From: Paraburkholderia sprentiae WSM5005
GTDB taxonomy: Bacteria; Pseudomonadota; Gammaproteobacteria; Burkholderiales; Burkholderiaceae
NCBI RefSeq assembly: GCF_001865575.2
Contig: NZ_CP017562.2
Location: forward strand, 620,001-684,000
DNA length: 64,000 nt
Direction: 5' to 3'
This document shows positions 19,069 to 28,099 of this stretch, one piece after another. Numbering within the stretch: the first letter of the stretch is position 1; every line of letters begins with the position of its first letter. Both the position numbers and the translations under genes were made by a program. The notes beneath the pieces were generated by a model. The model had not been told where the DNA came from. It saw nothing but the letters and a program-made list of their open reading frames with translations, and ran no database searches.

Positions 19069-21261
19069 TCAGGCCGGATCAGCGTACTTCAGCGTCCACG
19101 ACAGCTTGCGGGTGGCGCCGCCCGTCAACGCGAACGGGTTCGTCGTACACGCGAAATTGGAGTGCAGCTGCCCAATCGGCGTGGTCGACAGCGGGTTGGT
19201 TGCACCGTTCACCGTATCGAACTGCGACAGCGCGCAACTATCGAAACCCATGGCCGCGTAGTTCGTCGCGGGGCTATTCGTGTAGTTGACCGAGTAGCCG
19301 TCGCTATTCGCCGTCGTGTTCTGGAAGTCCGCGAACGACGTGTAGTCGGTTTCCACCGCGAGATTGCCCGTCAGCGTCCCCGAGCTCAGGGTATCGGTGC
19401 GCGTCATCGTGCCCTTGCTGAACGTCATCACCGTGTGCACCTGCAGGTCGAGATCCGTCGTGTACAGGGCGTTCTTGGCCGCTTGTCTGAACTTCGCGGT
19501 GTCGAACGTGACGACCACCTGGCCATTGGTTTCCTGCACGTTCAGGTTCTTGTAGTACGTGACCGGAATATAGGTTTTGCCGTTGTAGGTGACCTGCGGA
19601 ATCAGCAGCGCATAGCCGAGGTCCGTCGTGCCGTACGCGAGGTTGTCCGAGGACGGCGCCGGATAGTACGGCGTGTACGAGTTGTAATCGGGCGCCTGGC
19701 TCAGGTTGAGGTTGATCACGCGCTTGCCGTCGCGCACGGTGATGAGCGCGGCGCTATACGGATGCGCGGTATCGGTCGGCTGGTTGTACCAGGTCAGCGT
19801 GTAGTGCGGCAACGCGTCGAGGTAGGCCTGCATGTCGGTATCCGACAGCGGCGCCTTGCCGTTGAAACCCAGTTTGTCCCACCACGCGTTGACGTACATG
19901 TACTGATGCAGCAGGCTGAAGTTTTCGCCCATCACGCGCGGCTTGCCGCGATACGAGTCGGTGCCGCGGCCCTTGACCCACATGTTGACCGACGGCGTCG
20001 GCAGCGTCGGGTCGTACCAGAAGTTGCTGAAGCGCAGAGCCGACTTGTAGATGTACGTATAGGCGACCTTCATTTCCTGATCAGTCAGCACGCCGGCATT
20101 GGCCGCCGCGGTCAGCACTTCCATGAAAGCCGAGTCGCCGTACGGGCCGATCGAGCGGCCATAGTTGAAGCCCTCGCCGTTGGTATTGAGCTGCGGAAGA
20201 ATCAGGTTGACCGAGTTGCGCAGATACGATTTCAACTCCGGCGTCAGGTTCGCCTGATTGCCCATTTCCAACGTGCGCTCGGTCACTTCGCCGATCAGCA
20301 ACGTGCTGTAGCGGTCGTATCGTGCCTGGTCGTAATAGGTCGTATGGGTGTTCGACGCTTCGTCGGAGAAGCCGCCCGACGAGTCATTGCGGATGTGCTT
20401 CGTCAGCGTGTACAGCAGCGCGTCGCGCGCGTTCATCGTGGCCACGGTCGCGTCGGTGGTCGATGAGAACGTCGGGTTGCTCCAGCCGAGCTTCTGCCGC
20501 AACCCCGCGATGCCATACGACACCGCGTAGTAGTTCTGCGCGGTATTGAGCGACGCGACATCGATCGGCGTGCCGGCGGCGGGGCAGGTATCGGTCTTGC
20601 CGCTCGCATCCGCGCCGAACATGTCGCAGAAGTTCAGTCGTGCCTGCAGCGTCTTCAGCATCGCGTCGCTGAACACCTCATTGAGCATGCCGTGAGCCTG
20701 GAAATTGTTGAGCGCGACCAGGTAGTAGTACTCGCCCCAGGACGTATTCGCATACGTGTAGTTGGAGCCGGTCATCTGCGTCATCATCGCGATCGTGATT
20801 TTCTGGTACGTCGCCAGATAGTCGGCGTAGGCCGGATCGCCTTTCGTTTTCATGTCGATCAGGATCCACGACAAACCGAGCGCGAGCTTGCCGGGCAGGA
20901 ATTTGTCGCCGGTGTTCGTATCAAGCACGTGGACCGGGCTGCCGTCGCCGAGATCCATCACGACCTGGGTGAAATCGGACGATTTTCTGATCAGATCGAA
21001 CAGCGCTCGCATTTGCCCCATCATCGTGATCGGAACGCCCGCGCCGGTCGGTACGCTGGTATCGGCCGCGCCATAGACGATTCCGTGCAGCGAAATGGCG
21101 CCGTTTTTCGAAGGATCGGGCGTGGGGGCGGGTGAGTTCGTGGGCGAGTTGCCGGCGGAAGAGGACGAGGCGTCGTTCACGCCGTCGCCGCAGGCGCTGA
21201 ATAAAAGCGCGGTGGCGGCACTCAGGGCAAAGGCAAGCGTAGTTTTCTTCGATGAAAGCAT
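19069..21261 (-). CDS. Large secreted lipoprotein of unknown family, possible glycan-active enzyme
   Basis: A 730-residue protein. It starts with a lipoprotein signal (LLFSAC, acylated Cys about residue 23) and a Ser/Pro/Thr-rich linker (about 28-52). The middle (about 55-430) is mostly helical, rich in Tyr/Trp and Asn, and resembles an alpha/alpha-toroid. The last 270 residues look beta-rich, like the two-part layout of chondroitin-AC or heparinase-type lyases. I do not recognise a defined family and see no certain catalytic residues. It is convergent with the galactoside operon. A role in polysaccharide breakdown at the outer membrane is a hypothesis only. Confidence 0.72.
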   Translation of the reverse strand: MLSSKKTTLAFALSAATALLFSACGDGVNDASSSSAGNSPTNSPAPTPDPSKNGAISLHGIVYGAADTSVPTGAGVPITMMGQMRALFDLIRKSSDFTQVVMDLGDGSPVHVLDTNTGDKFLPGKLALGLSWILIDMKTKGDPAYADYLATYQKITIAMMTQMTGSNYTYANTSWGEYYYLVALNNFQAHGMLNEVFSDAMLKTLQARLNFCDMFGADASGKTDTCPAAGTPIDVASLNTAQNYYAVSYGIAGLRQKLGWSNPTFSSTTDATVATMNARDALLYTLTKHIRNDSSGGFSDEASNTHTTYYDQARYDRYSTLLIGEVTERTLEMGNQANLTPELKSYLRNSVNLILPQLNTNGEGFNYGRSIGPYGDSAFMEVLTAAANAGVLTDQEMKVAYTYIYKSALRFSNFWYDPTLPTPSVNMWVKGRGTDSYRGKPRVMGENFSLLHQYMYVNAWWDKLGFNGKAPLSDTDMQAYLDALPHYTLTWYNQPTDTAHPYSAALITVRDGKRVINLNLSQAPDYNSYTPYYPAPSSDNLAYGTTDLGYALLIPQVTYNGKTYIPVTYYKNLNVQETNGQVVVTFDTAKFRQAAKNALYTTDLDLQVHTVMTFSKGTMTRTDTLSSGTLTGNLAVETDYTSFADFQNTTANSDGYSVNYTNSPATNYAAMGFDSCALSQFDTVNGATNPLSTTPIGQLHSNFACTTNPFALTGGATRKLSWTLKYADPA

Positions 21262-21986
21262 TTTTGTCTCCGAAATTTTTATTTAAATGTCGGTCTGATT
21301 AACCTTTTTCGAATGTAGGTGATTATCCTTTTTAGCGGGTCAATATTAAATCAACCGTGACGCGCAAGGATAATCCGGCACTGACGATAACATCAGTCGT
21401 CAGATAACCGGAGACCGCCAGAAAGGCGCGGTCCTGCAGCGTCGAACCGCGGCCCCCTAAGTAATGGCTAGCTTTGGGGCCGTGGGCCTTAGCCACGTGC
21501 TCTGTAAGACATAGGAGATCATATCTCAATGCACTTTGCAAGCGCCGTCAAATACCATCGAATCGCGATCCACTTGCGGCCAAATTGGAATGGCGGGATA
21601 TTTGGCTACGTGATTCCCGTTTTGAACATGGTCCTGAAGCGTGAGTCTCGAGGCGATGCCAAGGCGATTATCGAGCCGATTAATTGTTTGAAATTTAGTT
21701 AGATTCACGAAGCATTTGATGGTCGCGCTGTCGAAGGATTGCTTTCGTCTCCATGCTTGCTTCCTTCAAAAACGATTACACGGTGGGCTGTTTCGTGGTT
21801 TCGGGTCGTTCAAGTTAAACGTTTTCCCGACGGATCGTCGCGATGTCGGGAGCAGAAATTTAGCTCGTAGTCCTAGTAATCCTGGGTCGATGCGGCGGTG
21901 CCGAGCGCCTCATTTTCACCTGCTCGCCGGCCATCGGATAAGATACGGCCCGCCATGGATTTTTTAGGACCGAAGGAGTCGTTTCA
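21262..21986. other. Long intergenic region, AT-richer than flanks
   Basis: 725 bp with no ORF that looks coding; short frames lack ribosome-binding sites and homology. It holds a possible stem (cggcccc near 21450 with ggggccg near 21477). It must contain the promoter of the lipoprotein gene and perhaps that of the DUF2322 gene. The lower GC suggests decayed or transferred DNA. Confidence 0.45.
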
Positions 21987-22319
21987 ATGATCGAACCGAG
22001 CAACGTTTTCAAGGATAATCTCGCCAGAATGCCGGCGATCGACGGCATCGCGCGCATCGATCTAGTCAACGGCAACGGTGCCGTGGTCGCTAGCATCGAG
22101 AACAAACCGGGCAAGCAAGGCTCGCTCGCGGTGTACAACCACCTGCGCAGCGCATTCGGCACGCTCGACGCGAAGGCGGCCGCATACGGCCTCGCACTGT
22201 TCGCCGAGCATACGACCGATGCCCGCAACCGTCCGGGCGCGCATCCGAACGTCGACCACCTGCTGGCGATTGCCGCTGGCGGCGAGGCATTGCGCCTCGA
22301 CGTTGTGCCGGCAGCGTAA
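21987..22319 (+). CDS. DUF2322 family protein
   Basis: A 110-residue cytoplasmic protein matching the DUF2322 pattern as I remember it: an IDGIARIDL start, the central NKPGKQGSLAVYNHL and the late GLALFAEHT and HPNVDHLL blocks. Function is unknown. The start follows gaaggag. It is the first of several small genes in the same direction without an obvious functional link. Confidence 0.78.
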   Translation: MIEPSNVFKDNLARMPAIDGIARIDLVNGNGAVVASIENKPGKQGSLAVYNHLRSAFGTLDAKAAAYGLALFAEHTTDARNRPGAHPNVDHLLAIAAGGEALRLDVVPAA

Positions 22320-22566
22320 GGCCGCTCAAAGCCTTTTTCGCTTCGCAAGGTATACGTTTTCCCTCCCGCTGCCGCGAATCCGACGCCTCCGCCGACCCGG
22401 ATTCGTGGCTCATCAGCGCTGGTTGCTCGGCAAAAACCCTTGCTTTTCTCGAACCGTCGGATTGGTTTCATATTCGGCCGCTGTTCGGCAAATTGAAACG
22501 CGGGAGGCCGGCGCACACTCGGTTCGTCCCGTCGCGCATAGCGCGCTTTTCCGTCAGGAGCCTCGG

Positions 22567-22857
22567 ATGTCTACCCGTCACAACAATCGCCGCCGGTTCG
22601 ACGCCGACCTGCCGGAATTCACCACCTCGGAAGGCGATCAGCCGACACCGGGCGCTAACGACGACGCGATGCGCGTACTGCAACGCGGTTCCGAAGCCAT
22701 CGTGCGTCTCGCCACTCAGGCGCACGCGGCCGTCGCCCGCAGCGACGAAGCGGCCGCGCAGGCCGCGCGCCAATCGCTCGAAACGCAGCTGACCTTCACC
22801 ACCGCGCTGATCGACGAACTGCTGTTCGGTGCGCCCGAGCGATCCACGCTGCACTGA
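22567..22857 (+). CDS. Small hypothetical protein
   Basis: A 96-residue polar protein, Ala- and Arg-rich, with a predicted helical C-terminal two thirds. The start at 22567 is set by aggagcctcgg. There are no membrane segments and no recognised family. Codon usage (GC-rich third positions) supports real coding. Confidence 0.6.
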   Translation: MSTRHNNRRRFDADLPEFTTSEGDQPTPGANDDAMRVLQRGSEAIVRLATQAHAAVARSDEAAAQAARQSLETQLTFTTALIDELLFGAPERSTLH

Positions 22858-22915
22858 CTGCCTACGCGGCAGCATCACCGTACCCACCCGTCGTCCCGAC
22901 GTTCCGGAAACCGAC

Positions 22916-23059
22916 ATGAGCGCTTTGACCGTCATTCTTTGTATCTGGGCCATGGTCGCGCTTTGCGCGGTCCTGTTGATCCGCGGAGCGAGTCCGCGCG
23001 TCGAGCGTGAGGCGAAACCGCCGCGTGCTCGTGCGTCGCGCTATTCGATCGCGGAGTAA
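22916..23059 (+). CDS. Small single-pass membrane protein
   Basis: A 47-residue protein with one hydrophobic helix (ALTVILCIWAMVALCAVLLI, about residues 3-22) and a basic cytoplasmic tail. The ribosome-binding site is weak (ggaaaccgac). Function is unknown; it may be a small membrane regulator or a chance frame. Confidence 0.5.
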   Translation: MSALTVILCIWAMVALCAVLLIRGASPRVEREAKPPRARASRYSIAE

Positions 23060-23143
23060 CACGCGCTGCCAACCACGCGGAACCAACGGGGTAACATGAG
23101 GAACGCCGGCCGGCACCGCCGACGTTCCCCCGGAGGTTCTGCT

Positions 23144-23371
23144 ATGGACACCCATTCGATTCTCGGCATGTTGCACGCCGAAGAGGCTTTGCTGGTCTCT
23201 ATCGTGCGGTCGCTGCCTGACGATATCAAGCGCAGCATCGCCAACGATTTTCACGAGCAGGCGCAACTCGCCGAAAGCTCGCCTCTGAATTCCACCACGA
23301 ACCGCGAAACGAGCGACGCGTTCAAAGCCCACGTCCGGCGCCTGTCCAACATGCTCGCTTCGTTGTCTTGA
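23144..23371 (+). CDS. Small hypothetical protein
   Basis: A 75-residue, mostly helical, acidic/polar protein. The start at 23144 follows cggaggttct, a strong ribosome-binding site. It contains no Cys or membrane segment and belongs to no family I recognise. The 283 bp that follow hold no supported gene. Confidence 0.58.
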   Translation: MDTHSILGMLHAEEALLVSIVRSLPDDIKRSIANDFHEQAQLAESSPLNSTTNRETSDAFKAHVRRLSNMLASLS

Positions 23372-23654
23372 TCAGGTCGACGTTTCGGCGGCAGAGTCGA
23401 ACATCCGACCTGCCGCGGAAGACGTCGCTCGCCGTTTCGGCTTTGCAACACGCCGGTCTCCGCGACTCGGCGCGAACTCGTCGCATGACGTGACCCCGCC
23501 ATTTTTCCCGTGCTTGCGGGCGAATCCGAAGTCGCGGCGGCGCCGCGTAAACGGGCGCTTGCGCGCCGGCTGGCGGGCTGCGAAGATCACGCTAACGCCG
23601 CTGTCGTTTCAGATCCGCACTAGACGATCCGCGTCCGCCGCACCAGGGAATTCC

Positions 23655-24521
23655 ATGTTAGCGTCGAGCCCATTTCCCGCATTGCTGCACCACGCGAGCC
23701 TGTGGCTGCAAGGCTATGCACTGGTGCTCGTCGTGATGGGCCTCTGCGCGTTGCTCGAGCGTCGCTGGCCGGCCGCGTTGCTGCAGTCGCGCGCGGACCA
23801 GCGTTTGAACCTGGCGTACGCCGGCCTGTATCTGGCGCTGGCGGAAGCCACCAAGCCGCTGACCGCGGCCGCGAGCGTCGCGATCGTGAATGCGCTCGGC
23901 GGCGGCATGGTCGCGCTGGTGTCGCGCGGGTGGGGCGCGCTCGCTTCGTTCGTGATCGTGCTGCTGACCATCGATTTCCTCGAATACGCGTTTCATCGCT
24001 TGCAGCACACGTGGCCCATCCTATGGAAGCTGCATTCGCTGCACCATAGCGCGGTGGATTTCAACGTGACGATCACGTTGCGGCATCATTGGATAGAAGT
24101 GCTGCTCAAGGGCTGCCTGGTTTATCCGCTCGTCGGCGTACTGTTCAAGGTCGAGCCGTGGATCGTCGGCGCGACGTCGATCGTGTTCATGTTCGGCAAC
24201 TACTTCGCGCATCTGAATCTGCGCGTGGACCTCGGCCGCTACGTCACATGGGTCAACAATCCGCAGTATCACCGTCTGCATCACTCGATTCGCGGCGAGC
24301 ATGTCAATCACAACTTCACGCAGCTGTTGCCGATGTGGGATCACGTATTCGGCACGCGCTGGGTGCCCGCGAAGCACGAATGGCCGCCCACCGGTCTCGA
24401 CGATGGCACGCAACCGCGCTCGCTGCTCGGCGCGTTCAGCTGGCCGTTGGGGCAGCACGCGGGACGCGATGCGTTACCGGCTCGCAAGCCGGTCGCCGTG
24501 CTCGACAAGGAAGCGAAATAG
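23655..24521 (+). CDS. Sterol desaturase / fatty acid hydroxylase family protein
   Basis: A 288-residue membrane enzyme. The di-iron histidine boxes are complete: HRLQH, HSLHH and HRLHHS, with a further HWIEVL His. About four hydrophobic segments precede and surround them. Members hydroxylate or desaturate lipids with O2. The substrate is unknown; hopanoids, fatty acids or ornithine lipids are options in this group. ATG 23655 follows aggg and begins the first membrane segment properly. It is convergent with the MFS gene. Confidence 0.88.
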   Translation: MLASSPFPALLHHASLWLQGYALVLVVMGLCALLERRWPAALLQSRADQRLNLAYAGLYLALAEATKPLTAAASVAIVNALGGGMVALVSRGWGALASFVIVLLTIDFLEYAFHRLQHTWPILWKLHSLHHSAVDFNVTITLRHHWIEVLLKGCLVYPLVGVLFKVEPWIVGATSIVFMFGNYFAHLNLRVDLGRYVTWVNNPQYHRLHHSIRGEHVNHNFTQLLPMWDHVFGTRWVPAKHEWPPTGLDDGTQPRSLLGAFSWPLGQHAGRDALPARKPVAVLDKEAK

Positions 24522-24527
24522 CGCTGG

Positions 24528-25673
24528 TTAAGCGGGTTGTGCGCCACGCACCGCCTTGCCGCCCAAGAGCGACACGATCAGCGTGGCCATCACGAGCACG
24601 CACAACGCCGCGCGCAAGCCGAGCACGCCAGCGCCGAAACCGATCAGCGGCGGCCCGACCAGAAAGCCCGCATAGCCGAAGGTGGCCGCCATCGACACGC
24701 CGACCGCGGGCGTTGCGCTCGAACGACCCGCCGCGCTGAAAATCACCGGCACGATATTCGCGAGACCGATGCCGACCATCGCGAAGCCGACGCACGCGGT
24801 CAGCACGGTGGGCAGACTCAGCACGAGCGCGAGTCCCGCGAGCGCGATCAGACCGCCGAGCGCGACGACCTTGCTCGAACCGAAGCGTCGCACCGACGCA
24901 TCGCCGGCGATCCGGCAGGCCGCCATCGAAAACGCGAACGCGGAGTAGCCGATCGCAGCGACGCTCGCTTGCTGGTTCAAGGTGGAGCGCAAGTACACCG
25001 CGCTCCAGTCGGCCACCGCGCCTTCGACGAGCATGCACATGAACGCGAGCAGCGCCAATTTCATCACGCTGCTGTCCGGCCATGCGAAGCCGCTCGACGC
25101 GGCGGCCGCGCGCGGACCGATATCGCGCAACGCCAACGACGCGGCGACAACGAGCAGGGCTGCGATGAACAGATCGGGCGCGAGCAACCCGCCCACGACG
25201 CCGATGCCGGCTTTCTGCAGCACCGCGCCGCTCGCCGCGCCAAGCAGGCCGCCCGCGCTCCACGCGGCATGAAACGACGACATGATCGGCGCGCGCCAGC
25301 GGGTTTCGATCGCGCTCGCATGTCCGTTCATCGACACGTCGAGCGCGCCGTTCGACGCGCCGAGCGCAAACAGCACCACGCACAACATCAGCATGCCGGG
25401 CGCGACGCCGGGCAAGGGCAGCGCGATCGCGAATGCCGCGCCGAGTAGCGCGGTCGCGCGGCCGCTGCCGACGCGCGGCGCGAGCTGTCCCGCGAGCGGC
25501 ATCGCCACGATGGCGCCGAGCGCGAAGCAGAACAGCGCGATGCCGAGCGAGGTATCGTCAAGCCCCAGGCTTTCCTTGATGCGGGGCACCTCGACCGCCC
25601 ATGCACCGATGCCGAAACCGTTGGCGAGAAAGACGGCGAGCGTCGCGATGCGTTCCCTGGCGAGTGGGTTCAT
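24528..25673 (-). CDS. MFS transporter (YbjJ-like)
   Basis: A 381-residue membrane protein with 10-12 hydrophobic segments and an MFS family look (ALGASNGALDVSMNGHA, WSAGGLLGAASGA). That central signature recalls E. coli YbjJ-type transporters. It is translationally coupled: ATG at 25673 overlaps the stop of the DeoR gene by 4 nt. The DeoR regulator probably controls it. The substrate is unknown, perhaps a sugar or sugar phosphate derivative. Confidence 0.85.
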   Translation of the reverse strand: MNPLARERIATLAVFLANGFGIGAWAVEVPRIKESLGLDDTSLGIALFCFALGAIVAMPLAGQLAPRVGSGRATALLGAAFAIALPLPGVAPGMLMLCVVLFALGASNGALDVSMNGHASAIETRWRAPIMSSFHAAWSAGGLLGAASGAVLQKAGIGVVGGLLAPDLFIAALLVVAASLALRDIGPRAAAASSGFAWPDSSVMKLALLAFMCMLVEGAVADWSAVYLRSTLNQQASVAAIGYSAFAFSMAACRIAGDASVRRFGSSKVVALGGLIALAGLALVLSLPTVLTACVGFAMVGIGLANIVPVIFSAAGRSSATPAVGVSMAATFGYAGFLVGPPLIGFGAGVLGLRAALCVLVMATLIVSLLGGKAVRGAQPA

Positions 25674-26464
25674 GGGCGTGCCACCATCACGTTGTCGCAC
25701 ACTGCCCGGAGGCTTGCGACACGAGCACCCGGCACGTCCGCTTCGACGAACAGATAATCGACCGCCGACACCGGCGCTACCGCGAACCGCCCCGCGGTCA
25801 TCAGCTTTTCCGAAGTCAGCGCGATGGCGAGCTGGCCACTCGCTTTGACCATCGCGCGTTTCAGTTCGGCATCCTCCGCGTCGAACGCGGCGACGCCTTC
25901 GTCGGGATCGAAGGCGCAGGCGCCGAGAAAACAGAGGTCCGCGCGAATCTGCTGGATTTGCAGCAGGGCGGTCGCACCGAGCGAGCCCGCCGCGCCGCTT
26001 GCGATGCGGCCGCCGACCAATATCACGTCGAGCCCCGGGCGATTCAGCAGGCGCGCGCAGGCCTCGGGCGAATTCGTGACGACGGTCAAGCCGGCGTTCT
26101 CGGGTAACGCTGCCGCGATCGCGACGTTCGTCGAGCCGGCGTCGAGCAGCACGATCTGCTTCGGACGAACGATCGATACGGCCGCCGCGGCAAGGCGTGC
26201 CTTGCGATCGACGGCTTCGTGCATGCGCACCGCCGCGGGTTTGTCGGCGGGCGACATCAGCAATGCACCGCCGTATACGCGCTTGCAGTGGCCCTGGTCC
26301 GCGAGATCGCGCAGATGACGGCGCACCGTGTGCTCGGAGGTCTGCAGCTCGGCGGCAAGCTCGGCTGCGAGCACGCGACCATGCGTGCGCAATCGCTCCA
26401 GAATCAGCGCTTCGCGCTGGTCGGGCAGTAGCCCGTTGATCGCTTCTTCTCGGGTTCGCTGCAT
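25670..26464 (-). CDS. DeoR-family transcriptional regulator
   Basis: A 264-residue regulator. It has a DeoR winged helix at about residues 20-70 (LAAELQTSEHTVRRHLRDL), then a DeoR sensor domain (LDAGSTNVAIAAALP), where the DxGST loop binds a phosphosugar. The start at 26464 precedes the HTH by a normal distance; a longer frame reaches 26536. It forms an operon with the MFS gene through a 4-nt overlap. Confidence 0.87.
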   Translation of the reverse strand: MQRTREEAINGLLPDQREALILERLRTHGRVLAAELAAELQTSEHTVRRHLRDLADQGHCKRVYGGALLMSPADKPAAVRMHEAVDRKARLAAAAVSIVRPKQIVLLDAGSTNVAIAAALPENAGLTVVTNSPEACARLLNRPGLDVILVGGRIASGAAGSLGATALLQIQQIRADLCFLGACAFDPDEGVAAFDAEDAELKRAMVKASGQLAIALTSEKLMTAGRFAVAPVSAVDYLFVEADVPGARVASLRAVCDNVMVARP

Positions 26465-26561
26465 GGGGCTCGTCTCCGTTCCGGGTAAACCGATCATAAC
26501 CGAGCAAAACATAGCGTAAACGATCTGACGATGCAAGCGGCGCGATACGGCTGTCCTGATC

Positions 26562-28028
26562 TCACGCGGCGCCGTTCAGTTCCGGTCGTGAGCCGCGGGC
26601 GAAAACCAGCCGGTCGAGCAGCCATACCGCGACGAGCGTCGCGCCCATCAGCGGGAACAGGATGCCGAGCAGCACGAGGCCGGCCTTCCAGCCGCGCATC
26701 GGCGGCGCGCCGCGCTCGCGCGACGGTGCGCCGAGCGAGCGTTGCGGTCGACGTTTCCACCACATCACGAAGCCGGTCACAGCAAGCGCGGCGAGGCCGA
26801 GCGAAATGGCCGCGCACACTATCTGGTTCGCGACGCCGAAGAACCGACCCATATGCAACGACGTGCCGTACGACACGGCTTTCGCGATCGCGCCGTAATC
26901 GCCGTAGCGAATGTCCCGCAGGATTGCGCCGCTGTATTGGTCGACGTACAGCGTGCGTTCATCTTGCGGATTCGCGGGGAAATAGGAAAGCGTGTAGACG
27001 CCGGTTGCCGAATCCGGCAGCACGATGCTGTAGCCGTTCGTGAGGTCGAGCGACGCGGCGAGCGCGACGATAGCGCCGAGCGACAGCGGCCGTGCCGCAG
27101 CGGTGGCGACGGAAGACGGCACACGCGCGTTGCCCGCGGCCCACGGCTTCAGCGGCAACGGCAGGTCGTCCATGACCATGCCGGGCATCGAGTCCATGTC
27201 GGCGTGGTCCGCTTGCGCTCCCGGCACGCTGGAGCGCAACGGCAAGCCGCCCCACGCGCCCGGCGGCGCGCCGAGCTTCGTCGCGGTCGCGAACGCCTTG
27301 AACTGCTTGCCCCACGAGCCGGTCCACGGCAGACCCGTCAATACGAACGCAAGTGCGCCGAGCGCGAGCCAGATGCCGATCACCGCGTGAAGGTTTTTCC
27401 ACAGCGGGCGTCCTCTCAGCGCCAGGCGCGGCAGCAGCGAGGCGGGCGCGGTCGTCTTGCCGCGCGGCCACCACAGTGCGATGCCGGTGCCGATCATCAC
27501 GAGCGTCCAGCATGCTGCCAGTTCCATCAGCAGTTCGCCGGGCTTGCCGAGCAGCAACTTGCGATGGAGCATGCGATCCACCTGCATCAAGCGATGCTCG
27601 ACGCTCAGCGTGCCCAGCACGTCGCCGTTGTACGGATTCAGATAGACGCTCTGCTGCGTGCGGTCCGCGAGACGAAACACGAATTCGGCGCTGCGTTGCG
27701 GATCGCGCGTGATCACGGCGGTCGTCGCGACCGAGCCGGGCGGCATCGCCGCGCGCGCTTTCGCGAGCAACACGTTGTCGGGCAGCCTCGGCACTGCTTG
27801 CGGTGCGACGATCATTTGCTGTCGATAAAGCAGCGGTTCGAGCTGCGGCTGAAAGCAGTACAGCGTGCCGGTGATCGCAAGCACGAGTAGAAATGGCATC
27901 ACGAAGAGGCCCGCGTAAAAATGCCAGCGCCATAGTGTTCGATAACCTGGATGTGCGGGGCCGCTCGTCGCGGCAAGTGTCGTACTGTTTTGCGGCCGCG
28001 TGCGTTCGGCGGTTCGAGTCGTGGACAT
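26562..28028 (-). CDS. PepSY-associated transmembrane protein, probable metal-uptake partner
   Basis: A 488-residue inner-membrane protein with four main membrane helices: WRWHFYAGLFVMPFLLVL near the N-terminus, one at about 170, one near 215 and one at about 420, plus a final helix. PepSY-like periplasmic stretches include YLNPYNGDVLG and YVDQYSGAILRD. The central periplasmic part holds a His/Met-rich patch (ADHADMDSMPGMVMDD), suggestive of Cu(I) or other soft-metal binding. It lies just downstream of a TonB receptor. Such proteins are thought to reduce or release imported metal complexes. Confidence 0.84.
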   Translation of the reverse strand: MSTTRTAERTRPQNSTTLAATSGPAHPGYRTLWRWHFYAGLFVMPFLLVLAITGTLYCFQPQLEPLLYRQQMIVAPQAVPRLPDNVLLAKARAAMPPGSVATTAVITRDPQRSAEFVFRLADRTQQSVYLNPYNGDVLGTLSVEHRLMQVDRMLHRKLLLGKPGELLMELAACWTLVMIGTGIALWWPRGKTTAPASLLPRLALRGRPLWKNLHAVIGIWLALGALAFVLTGLPWTGSWGKQFKAFATATKLGAPPGAWGGLPLRSSVPGAQADHADMDSMPGMVMDDLPLPLKPWAAGNARVPSSVATAAARPLSLGAIVALAASLDLTNGYSIVLPDSATGVYTLSYFPANPQDERTLYVDQYSGAILRDIRYGDYGAIAKAVSYGTSLHMGRFFGVANQIVCAAISLGLAALAVTGFVMWWKRRPQRSLGAPSRERGAPPMRGWKAGLVLLGILFPLMGATLVAVWLLDRLVFARGSRPELNGAA

Positions 28029-28099
28029 GAAATCCTCGTCGGGCAAATGGGGCGATGCGTTCGTGTGCGACAAGCGGTTCGCAGCGTGTTGCGCCTTGC

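Noticed and set aside
21332..21708. Two short minus frames in the long intergenic region
   Set aside because: No start signals and no recognised family; probably chance frames in AT-richer DNA.
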